Positions 1 to 6,561 of a DNA stretch of 24,072 bases are shown piece after piece (within the stretch, counting starts at the first letter, position 1; each line of letters starts with the position of its first letter). The position numbers and the translations under genes were made by a program. The notes beneath the pieces were generated by a model, which was given only the letters and a program-made list of their open reading frames with translations, did no database searches and was not told the origin of the DNA. The stretch is from an uncultured delta proteobacterium (lineage in GTDB: Bacteria > Myxococcota_A > Bradymonadia > REDH01): contig CAIQPA010000213.1 of assembly GCA_903873545.1 (NCBI GenBank), forward strand, positions 1 through 24,072, in the 5' to 3' direction.

Positions 1-635
1 CCCTCTCCGAACCAGACCTGCCGGCCGCGGATGGCGTCGAGCGCGGCCCAGCGCGCCAGGAGGTGCTCAGGCGGGCTCGTGGAGAGTGCCTCTGCGGCGG
101 CGACGATGGCGTCGCGGATGGCGGCGGCGAGGCCGTCGAGGTCGGATTCGTTGCGGCCTGTTTCGAGGAAGAGGGAGGTGGCGCGGCCTGCGAGCTCCGC
201 GCCAAGTTGGCCTTCGTCGGCGTTGATGTTGAGACCAATCCCAATCACGACGCCGATCAAGCGGCCGCCGTTGGTCACACCCTCGCAGAGGATCCCGCCG
301 CACTTTCGGCTGCCGACCATGAGGTCGTTGGGCCACTTGAGTCCCACCGGTAGGTCGTAGCGGGCGCGGAGGAGGTCGGCACAGGCAACGCCCGCCGCCA
401 GGGGAATGCGGGGCGCGAGCGCGAACCACTCGGCACCGGCGAGCACGACCGAGAGCGTGAGTCCGGAGTCGGGCGGCGCGGTCCAGCTCCGTCCGAGCCG
501 TCCGCGCCCTGCTGTCTGGCTGCGGGCTCGGAGGGCCCGCCCGTGGAGGCAGCCTCCGCGGAGCCATTCTGCTGCGATGCGGTTGGTGCTGTCGACCTCG
601 TCCCAGCACTCCACAGGGGGCAGCGGCCTGCTCAT
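1..635 (-). CDS. birA: Biotin--[acetyl-CoA-carboxylase] ligase (partial)
   Basis: This enzyme activates biotin with ATP and attaches it to the carrier lysine of biotin-dependent carboxylases in the cytoplasm. The first 211 residues are present; the 3' end, and with it the C-terminal SH3-like domain, lies beyond the left edge. Family signatures are clear: GRGRLGRSW (residues 43-51, biotinyl-5'-AMP loop), KWPNDLM (100-106), the KCGGIL segment around the catalytic lysine K111, and GIGLNIN (132-138). The N-terminus begins directly with the catalytic domain, with no helix-turn-helix, so it is a monofunctional ligase and not an E. coli-type repressor. The ATG overlaps the nadC stop in an ATGA arrangement, suggesting translational coupling. 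nadC-birA adjacency is common in bacteria. The frame is open to the edge. Confidence 0.95.
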   Translation of the reverse strand, partial: MSRPLPPVECWDEVDSTNRIAAEWLRGGCLHGRALRARSQTAGRGRLGRSWTAPPDSGLTLSVVLAGAEWFALAPRIPLAAGVACADLLRARYDLPVGLKWPNDLMVGSRKCGGILCEGVTNGGRLIGVVIGIGLNINADEGQLGAELAGRATSLFLETGRNESDLDGLAAAIRDAIVAAAEALSTSPPEHLLARWAALDAIRGRQVWFGE

Positions 636-1516
636 GGTGTGGCGATGGTCTCGAGCAGCGCCGCGGGCGGGTAGCTGCCGCCGATGGTGAGGCTGATGTC
701 GGCGGCAGGCGACGAGTGGGTCAGCCAGCCCGACGAGACATAGTCGAGGCCGGCGGTGCCGAGCGCGGGGAGGGTGTCGAGGGTCACGTTGCCTGAAGCT
801 TCGAGCCGGATACGTCCGCGGTAGGTATCGGCGATGCGCCTGAGCTGTCCGAGGGGCATGTTGTCGAGGAGCATGGCGTCTGCGCCCGCTGCGACAGCCT
901 GAGCGGCCTCCTCCTCGTTGCGGACCTCGACCTCAATCATGGTGAGGAAGGGTGCGCGCGCCCGGACCCTGGCAACAGCCGCGGCGATGCCACCGGCGGC
1001 GTCAATATGGTTGTTCTTGAGCATGGCACCGGACGAGAGGTCGAGCCGGTGGTTGTGGCCTCCGCCCATGCGGACCGCATGCTTCTCGAGGGCGCGGAAG
1101 CCCGGCGTTGTCTTGCGGGTGTCGAGCAGCTTGGTGCCGCTTCCTTGGAGCGCTGCTGCGAAGGTTGCTGTGGTGGTGGCCACGCCCGAGAGCTTGCGCA
1201 GAAAGTTGAGCGCCGCCCGCTCGCCACGGAGGATGGCACGGACGGGACCGGTGACCGTTCCAAAGGCGCCGGTGCCGATGCGTTGGCCGTCCTGCGCGAG
1301 CCAGGTGACGGTGAGCCGCGGGTCGACCTGCTGCAAGACGGCCTCTGCGATGGTGCAGCCTGCGAGCACCAGCTCCTGCTTGGCGCGGAAGGTGGCGGAG
1401 CCGGTTTCGTGGGCGTCGAAGATGGCGTCGCTCGTGATGTCGCCACCGTGGAGGTCTTCCTCCAGCGAAAGGGCGATGAGCTGTCGAACGGCGGGCGTGA
1501 GGAGCGAGGCATCCAT
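632..1516 (-). CDS. nadC: Nicotinate-nucleotide pyrophosphorylase (carboxylating)
   Basis: NadC (quinolinate phosphoribosyltransferase) converts quinolinate and PRPP to nicotinate mononucleotide, CO2 and pyrophosphate in de novo NAD synthesis. The protein has 294 residues, the usual family length. Visible signatures are the LNFLRKLSGVAT segment (103-114), the PRPP/quinolinate-binding LDTRKTTPG stretch (131-139), HAVRMGGGHNHR (146-157), KNNH (K167), the acidic strand IEVEV (194-198) and LLDNM (216-220). The open frame extends about 117 codons further upstream, but that part is Arg/Pro-rich non-family sequence lying antisense to the neighbouring gene. The ATG at 1516, preceded by AAGGG, gives the canonical N-terminus MDASLLTPAV. 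The stop overlaps the birA start by 4 bases. Confidence 0.96.
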   Translation of the reverse strand: MDASLLTPAVRQLIALSLEEDLHGGDITSDAIFDAHETGSATFRAKQELVLAGCTIAEAVLQQVDPRLTVTWLAQDGQRIGTGAFGTVTGPVRAILRGERAALNFLRKLSGVATTTATFAAALQGSGTKLLDTRKTTPGFRALEKHAVRMGGGHNHRLDLSSGAMLKNNHIDAAGGIAAAVARVRARAPFLTMIEVEVRNEEEAAQAVAAGADAMLLDNMPLGQLRRIADTYRGRIRLEASGNVTLDTLPALGTAGLDYVSSGWLTHSSPAADISLTIGGSYPPAALLETIATP

Positions 1517-1611
1517 GCGGAAGATCCCTTCGTGCAAAGGAGAGAGCGACCGCTCTTGCATAGCAGGGCGGGCGCCGCAAAGATCCCGCAGCGGGCGATC
1601 GGAGGCGGACG
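1517..1611. promoter_or_regulatory. Divergent intergenic region nadC / peptidase
   Basis: This 95-base gap must hold both promoters, for nadC-birA on minus and for the metallopeptidase gene on plus. No convincing -35/-10 pair stands out by eye on either strand. A GGAGG Shine-Dalgarno at 1601-1605, six bases before the GTG at 1612, serves the plus-strand gene. A short AAGATCCC motif occurs twice on the plus strand, at about 1521 and 1580. Confidence 0.4.
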
Positions 1612-2973
1612 GTGAAGCGACGGATCGAAGAGGGAGTGTGGCTGGCAGCGGCGGCCTTGTTGCAGTGCGCAGCGCTGACGCTCGCCGCTGCGCCTGCGGC
1701 GGCGGAACCAAGCGCACCGAGGCCGACTGAAACAGAGGCGCTCCAGGCGATGAGCGACCGTGTGGCCGCCGAGGTCGCTGCGCTCCGCGGGCTTCCGCTC
1801 CTGCACCCCGTGGAGCGCCGCGTGGAGGGCCGCGCGGGGCTCCGGCTGCGTCTTGAGCAGATGACAAAGGAGGAGGTGGCGCCCGACCTGCTCGAGGCCG
1901 CCGACCGGCTCCTCCACAGGCTCCGGCTGCTCCGACCCGACCAGCGATACGAGCAGGTGATGCTCAAACTGCTCGGCGACGAGATCGCCGGCTTCTACGA
2001 CCCGCGTGCTAAGACCTTCTTCATCCTCTCCGACATGCCCGAGTCGGCGCAGGCGGGCATCATGGCCCACGAACTCCATCATGCCCTTCAGGACCAGCAC
2101 TTCGGCATCGAAAGGGTGCGTGGCTACGGTGACCGGGTGCAGGACGTAGGGCTCGCGACCTCTGCGCTCCTCGAGGGCGACGCGCTGGCGACCATGCTGA
2201 TGCACCCATCGGGGGAGCTGTCCGCCTCTCCCCTGCTGCTCGACAAGCTGATGGCAGCCTCCATCCAGGCCGCCTCTGCGCCCGACGGGCTGTCGGAGAC
2301 CATCTGGCAGTCGCTCCTCTTTCCCTACGCGGGCGGCCTCTCCTTTGTGACCGCGGTGGCCGACGCGCAGGGGTGGGAGGCCGTGACGCAGCTCTACGCC
2401 TCGCCACCGCAGTCGACGGAGCAGATCCTCCATCCCGAGCGCTACCTCGACCGCGACGAGCCAACCTGGCTCGAGCATCCGCGCCCGCTGCCCGGCGCAG
2501 AGCGCTACGCTGTGGATGTGATGGGGGAGTGGATGGTGCGCTCGTTGCTGGGCGAGTGGCTTGGCGCATCGGTTGCGCCGGCTGCGGTCTCTCGGGCGGC
2601 AGCGGGCTGGGACGGCGACCGGCTGTCGGGCTGGCGCTTTGCGGGGAGCGATCGGGAGCTGGTGACCTGGCTGCTTGTCTGGGACAGCGAGGAGGAGGCC
2701 GAGGCCTTCGCGCGGCTCGGGCCGCTGCTTGCTACCTGGTGGACGGGCGGTGCGCCTGTGAGCAGCGATGGTCCGCATGGCGGCAGCGTCACAGCGGGCG
2801 GCGCCTGCTCGGCCTTTCGACTTGAGCGCTGGGGCGACCTCACGGCCCTCGTTCTGGATGAGGGCTGCGGAATCGCCTCAAAGGCACGCGGAGCAGAGCT
2901 CGCGCGGGCTTCGGAGGTGATGCTCTGCGGCACCGAGCGCCTCCGCTATCCGGCGGCGCCCGATAGGCCGTAG
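1612..2973 (+). CDS. Exported HExxH metallopeptidase-like protein
   Basis: The 453-residue protein starts at GTG with a GGAGG Shine-Dalgarno six bases upstream. Residues 1-31 form a Sec signal peptide (KRR, hydrophobic alanine/leucine core, AAA before EP). A zinc-peptidase motif, HELHH, lies at 153-157 inside AHELHHALQDQHF. About 31 residues later LLEGDA offers E188 as a plausible third zinc ligand, giving a gluzincin-like layout. The rest is helical and has no second recognisable domain. Similar HELxHALQDQHF proteins are common as hypothetical metallopeptidases in myxobacteria, but I know of no assigned substrate. It would act in the periplasm or outside. It is divergent from nadC and converges on the GAF gene with a 3-base gap. 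The general class is likely; the activity is inferred from the motif only. Confidence 0.8.
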   Translation: MKRRIEEGVWLAAAALLQCAALTLAAAPAAAEPSAPRPTETEALQAMSDRVAAEVAALRGLPLLHPVERRVEGRAGLRLRLEQMTKEEVAPDLLEAADRLLHRLRLLRPDQRYEQVMLKLLGDEIAGFYDPRAKTFFILSDMPESAQAGIMAHELHHALQDQHFGIERVRGYGDRVQDVGLATSALLEGDALATMLMHPSGELSASPLLLDKLMAASIQAASAPDGLSETIWQSLLFPYAGGLSFVTAVADAQGWEAVTQLYASPPQSTEQILHPERYLDRDEPTWLEHPRPLPGAERYAVDVMGEWMVRSLLGEWLGASVAPAAVSRAAAGWDGDRLSGWRFAGSDRELVTWLLVWDSEEEAEAFARLGPLLATWWTGGAPVSSDGPHGGSVTAGGACSAFRLERWGDLTALVLDEGCGIASKARGAELARASEVMLCGTERLRYPAAPDRP

Positions 2974-2976
2974 CGG

Positions 2977-4017
2977 TTATTCGAGCGGGCCGGCGTCGAG
3001 CTGGATCTCGATGTACTTGCCGAACTCGCTGCCGATATAGGCGGCGACATTGGCGTCGCTCTTGGAGAAGCCGTCGGTGCGCTTCTCGCGGTTGACAAGG
3101 ATGATCACGCCGAAGGCCCGCTCGCCCGCCTGGATGGGTGCGACGAGGACCGACTGCTCAGCGAAACCGAGCTGCTCGTTGAGCGGCGCCGCGTTACGGA
3201 CATCCTTGGCCGGCTCGAAGACGCTGATGACGCGACCGCCCTGAACGGCGAGCGCAGCAAGACCGCGGTCCATCGGGACGGTGTGGTCGAGCATCTTCTT
3301 GATGCCCTGTCCGCGGCTCTGAGCGCAGTAGAAGGTGCCGCCGCCGTCGGAGGCGAAGAAGACGCTGGTGTTGGCCGAGGGGATGAGGCGGGCCGTCAGG
3401 TCGGCGATGAAGTCGATACCGTCCTCGATCGCCATGTTGCGCTCGAAGAGTGCGGGCAGCTCGAGGAAGGCATCCTCGAGCGCGGCGTTCTCGTCGACCG
3501 TGGCGGTCGGGGAGAGGTCGGGCTTGAGGATCTCGTGCTTCGAACCGGTAGGGCGGTTGGACTCCGAGAGGATGCGGACGGGGCCACCAGCTTCGCCGTC
3601 AAGAATCGGCGCGGGTGCTACCACGGCGCGGCCGGTCGCAGCACCGATGGCACGGAAGGTGCCGGTGTTCTTGTCCTTGAATCCGGCCGGCTTTCCGCCC
3701 TGCGGGATCTGCAGTTTATCGGTGGGCGGGCGCGAGGGAATGGCAGCGAAGGCGCCCGTGACGGCAGCCTGAATGACCTTGGCCGAACCCTTGGCATCGG
3801 GGAGCTTCTTCACGCGGAAGGTGAGCTTGAGCCCGGGGTGCATCACGGTGGTCTCGTCCTCACCAATCTCCACGGCACAGCCCTCTAGGCCGGTGAAGTT
3901 GAGCGTGGTCTGCCGGATGCCGGTGATGAGCGCGCGGCGCCAGTTGTCTGCATCAATCTGGTAGGTGGTGTCGTACCCGCCGTCACCGCTTGCAGGGATA
4001 AATACCTCGAAGATCAT
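2977..4017 (-). CDS. GAF-domain protein with novel N-terminus
   Basis: A cytoplasmic protein of 346 residues with no signal peptide or membrane segment. The C-terminal part, roughly residues 180-340, looks like a GAF sensor domain: a helical entry (FIADLTARLIPSANTSVFF), a strand/loop rich in glycine, DRGLAALAVQGGRVISV, SVLVAPIQAGERAFGVIILVN and a closing helix with FSKSD. Residues 1-75 form a separate beta-rich domain I do not recognise, followed by a Pro/Gly/Lys linker (about 85-175). No kinase, GGDEF or DNA-binding domain follows, so it is a stand-alone sensor or adaptor. The open frame runs upstream to 4167 but overlaps the zinc-ribbon gene; the ATG at 4017, with GAGAG a few bases before it, gives MIFEVFIPAS. 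It is the last gene of a minus-strand run and lies 22 bases behind the zinc-ribbon gene. Confidence 0.8.
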   Translation of the reverse strand: MIFEVFIPASGDGGYDTTYQIDADNWRRALITGIRQTTLNFTGLEGCAVEIGEDETTVMHPGLKLTFRVKKLPDAKGSAKVIQAAVTGAFAAIPSRPPTDKLQIPQGGKPAGFKDKNTGTFRAIGAATGRAVVAPAPILDGEAGGPVRILSESNRPTGSKHEILKPDLSPTATVDENAALEDAFLELPALFERNMAIEDGIDFIADLTARLIPSANTSVFFASDGGGTFYCAQSRGQGIKKMLDHTVPMDRGLAALAVQGGRVISVFEPAKDVRNAAPLNEQLGFAEQSVLVAPIQAGERAFGVIILVNREKRTDGFSKSDANVAAYIGSEFGKYIEIQLDAGPLE

Positions 4018-4039
4018 GGTCGCTCTCTCACGCAAAAGG

Positions 4040-4285
4040 TCAGGATTTGCTGCAGCCGCAGGAGCCCGTAGAACAGCCACCGCCAGCCGCTTCGCCGTCG
4101 ATGTCGTAGCCCATTGCAACCAGCGCCTTCGCAGAACGATTCCTGCGCTGGTTCTCGGTGGGATCAACAGCTCCGCCGCAGCGGAGGCAGCCGTAGCACC
4201 ACGCTCCCGAAGGGTCTAGGTCTGCGTGCAAGACGACATCGCGCTTGCAGGCGGGACAGAAGGAGGTGGGGAGGGTGGTCTGCAT
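4040..4285 (-). CDS. Small zinc-ribbon protein
   Basis: An 81-residue protein with two cysteine knuckles: FCPAC (C10, C13) and CYGCLRC (C30, C33, C36). This is the pattern of a zinc ribbon binding one metal ion through four cysteines. The middle is basic (ENQRRNRSAKAL). The C-terminus ends in a glycine/cysteine cluster, GGGCSTGSCGCSKS, with three more cysteines, reminiscent of the cysteine tails of FmdB-like small regulators, although the order of parts differs. It has no signal peptide. It sits 24 bases downstream of the lipoprotein gene and 22 bases upstream of the GAF gene, so co-transcription with both is likely. No strong Shine-Dalgarno is visible before the ATG. The function is unknown; a nucleic-acid or protein-binding role is only a guess. 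Confidence 0.75.
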   Translation of the reverse strand: MQTTLPTSFCPACKRDVVLHADLDPSGAWCYGCLRCGGAVDPTENQRRNRSAKALVAMGYDIDGEAAGGGCSTGSCGCSKS

Positions 4286-4309
4286 GGATGTGCCGCGGAG
4301 CAGGTTTAA

Positions 4310-6433
4310 CTAGTTGGGGTGGCAGCCGTCGCCGCCGCAGAGGTCGACAATCTCGCCTGTACGGAAGAAGGTGTCCATCTGTTCGTTGTGGAGGTCGAAG
4401 GCGCGGGGCTTTCCGTGCGGGTCGCCGTTCACCGGGTCTGCCTCCGGCGGGCGGTTCCCCAGCGCGGGCCAGGCGTTGCCGAAGTCCCAGAGGACGATGC
4501 CACTGCCCGTGCGCGGGTAGGCGGCCTCGGTGGCCAGCGAGACGGTGCGCTCGTCGTCGTAGTTCGCCATGATGGGGATGCCGATATCGCTGCGAGAGAC
4601 GACCTCCATCGTGATCGGAGAGACGAGGTAGTCGCCCTTGGCAGGGCCGGCGAGGATGCTGTGGGACGGCGTACCGGGGTGGGGCTCTGCGGTGATGTGG
4701 CGGTAGTGGCTGACCGAGTCGGTGGAGTCCCAGAGTAGCTGCACCGTCGACAGGGCCACGGCCACGTTGTTCGGGGTGCGAAGCGCGCCCTTGAGGGCCA
4801 CGAAGAACTGGTCGAAGGCACCCGAGCGATGGAGGAAGGAGGTGAAGTTCTGCCCGGGGACGCCGACGTGGCCGCGCGCGACATCCGTGCTCAGTGCCAT
4901 GTAGGTGGCGCCCAGAATGCCGCCCTGTGAGATGCCCGAGTAGTACATCTCGCTGTTGTCGATGATGATGTTGCGGCTCGTAAAGGGCTCAAAAGCAGGG
5001 GCCTGCGTCTTCATGAGCCGGCCGAGCGCGAGGAAGTTCACGATCCCCTGCTGGAGCCGGTCGGTGAGCCAGACAAAGCGGTTGAGGTCGAAGACCATGA
5101 AGTTGGCGCGACCGTAGTCATCCTCTGCCATGCCGGCCCAGCTGGTCGAGAAATAGATGAGGTGGTGGTCGAAGGCGACCTTGTCGATGGCGGGTCCAAT
5201 GATCTCCGAGCCCGCGCCGAAGAGACCATGTCCGAACTGAACGAGACGGTTGGGCTTGGCGGGGTCGGGCGCACCGACCGCCGAGCGGGGGACGCGAATC
5301 CAGACCGGCATCTCGGTGGTGCCGGAAGCGGTGACGCGGTCGCTCGCGTCGCGGCGGAGGATGTAGCCCGTGACGCCGTCGGTGCCCTGGTAGAAGGTCT
5401 TCTCTTCGGTGTAGTTGGGGATCTGGAAGGTGCCCTGCATGTCGAAGGCGATGTAGGGGTTCTCGGCCTCGGAGTACTCCGTGACCTGGGTCACCGTGAG
5501 GGCGCTGGCCGAGGGGTCGGCGTCGATGGCGGCGAGGACCTCGTCGCGCATGCGGAGGATGTCGTTGTGCATGTTCTCGCCGCTCATGGTGTTGAAGTCC
5601 CATGCAAGCGTGAGGGAGGCGCGGTCGATTCCTGCCGCCTCGAGCGGTCCGAAGACGGCCTCGTCGAAGTGGGCGGCCCGCGCCGCAACGCGATCGTCGC
5701 AGTCGGTCCGACCGTCACGGAGCGCAGCAAAGGCGGCCGACGCAGCGATCGACTGGCCGCTCGTGTCGGAGAGGTTGCGGAAGGCAACGATGTAGCGGGT
5801 CGCCTCTTCGAGGATCACACCCGGGCGCACAAACAGGGTCTTCTTCGCCGGATCGGGATCCTGCGCATCGAGCTCAACGAAGTAGGGAACGCGGCTCAGC
5901 GAGCCGTCTTGATCGACCTTGAACCAGAGCACCTTCGCGTCGTCGGCGAGCGAAGGGGTTAGGTCGCGCTCGTCTGCCATGCCGGTGGTGTCGAGGTTGG
6001 CGAAGCGGACGAGCAGCGGCGTGCCGACGCTGTAGCCGTCGCGGCGAGCATAGGGGGCCGGGTCGATGTGGATGTTCTGGAAGTTCTTGGGCAGGGTGGT
6101 CGCACCGAAGGCAAGCCGCTTGCCGGTCGCGCTGGTGGTGTCGTCTGCGAGGTAGAGGTTGGAGGGCCAGGGCATCGCGCAGTGGCCGTCGTTGAGCGGG
6201 TCGCAGTCGGCATTGGCCGCGTCCCCTTCCTGAGGCTCGCGCTCGGGGCAGGCTGCCGCAGAGCCGTCGCTGTCGACAGCGGTATCGGCGCCGCTGCCGC
6301 CGGTGTCGGCGCTGGTGTCGGACGAGCCGTCTGGCGTCGTATCGGCTTCGGTGGTCGACTGCTTGCTGTCGTCAGAGCATCCGATGACGAGCAACGGCAG
6401 GAGAAAGAGGGTCCAACGGGTTTGCAGACGCAT
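4310..6433 (-). CDS. Alpha/beta-hydrolase-like lipoprotein 1
   Basis: A 707-residue predicted lipoprotein. The signal peptide ends in lipobox VIG-C19 with Ser at +2, followed by an Asp/Ser/Thr/Gly linker to about residue 60. The N-terminal beta domain contains MPWPSNLYLADDTTSATGKR and a strand-rich stretch resembling Ig-like SbsA domains (FVRPGVILEEATRYIVAF). The C-terminal half is an alpha/beta-hydrolase fold: GHGLFGAG near residue 401 is the oxyanion loop, and GISQGG holds the candidate nucleophile S502. The acid and histidine are not certain; DLHNEQMD near the end is one candidate. The substrate is unknown; esterase or lipase activity is plausible. GGAG lies seven bases before the ATG. It is a tandem paralog of the next gene upstream, from which 128 bases separate it. 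The Ser at +2 predicts outer-membrane or surface sorting. Confidence 0.82.
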   Translation of the reverse strand: MRLQTRWTLFLLPLLVIGCSDDSKQSTTEADTTPDGSSDTSADTGGSGADTAVDSDGSAAACPEREPQEGDAANADCDPLNDGHCAMPWPSNLYLADDTTSATGKRLAFGATTLPKNFQNIHIDPAPYARRDGYSVGTPLLVRFANLDTTGMADERDLTPSLADDAKVLWFKVDQDGSLSRVPYFVELDAQDPDPAKKTLFVRPGVILEEATRYIVAFRNLSDTSGQSIAASAAFAALRDGRTDCDDRVAARAAHFDEAVFGPLEAAGIDRASLTLAWDFNTMSGENMHNDILRMRDEVLAAIDADPSASALTVTQVTEYSEAENPYIAFDMQGTFQIPNYTEEKTFYQGTDGVTGYILRRDASDRVTASGTTEMPVWIRVPRSAVGAPDPAKPNRLVQFGHGLFGAGSEIIGPAIDKVAFDHHLIYFSTSWAGMAEDDYGRANFMVFDLNRFVWLTDRLQQGIVNFLALGRLMKTQAPAFEPFTSRNIIIDNSEMYYSGISQGGILGATYMALSTDVARGHVGVPGQNFTSFLHRSGAFDQFFVALKGALRTPNNVAVALSTVQLLWDSTDSVSHYRHITAEPHPGTPSHSILAGPAKGDYLVSPITMEVVSRSDIGIPIMANYDDERTVSLATEAAYPRTGSGIVLWDFGNAWPALGNRPPEADPVNGDPHGKPRAFDLHNEQMDTFFRTGEIVDLCGGDGCHPN

Positions 6434-6561
6434 GCGGCGCTCCGGTCAATCAGGCAGGGAGATGCCCCGCGGTCACAGTTGTCTCATTGTCAGAACGATG
6501 ACGTTTCGTCCATTTTGGTGTGCGCCCGACCTCCGATCGCGACAAACATTCGACGCTCCTG
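6434..6561 (-). promoter_or_regulatory. Intergenic region between the two hydrolase genes
   Basis: This 128-base gap is the largest inside the minus-strand run, so a separate promoter for hydrolase 1 is possible. A short dyad, GACG-TTT-CGTC, lies at 6500-6510. On the minus strand a GACAAT hexamer resembles a -10 element but has only a poor -35 partner. The Shine-Dalgarno GGAG for hydrolase 1 is at the left end. There is no clear terminator. Confidence 0.3.

Noticed and set aside
937..2778. Long antisense open frame opposite the metallopeptidase gene, running into nadC
   Set aside because: It has no family motif, is Arg/Pro/Gly-rich and is explained by the codon bias of the real genes on the other strand and frame.
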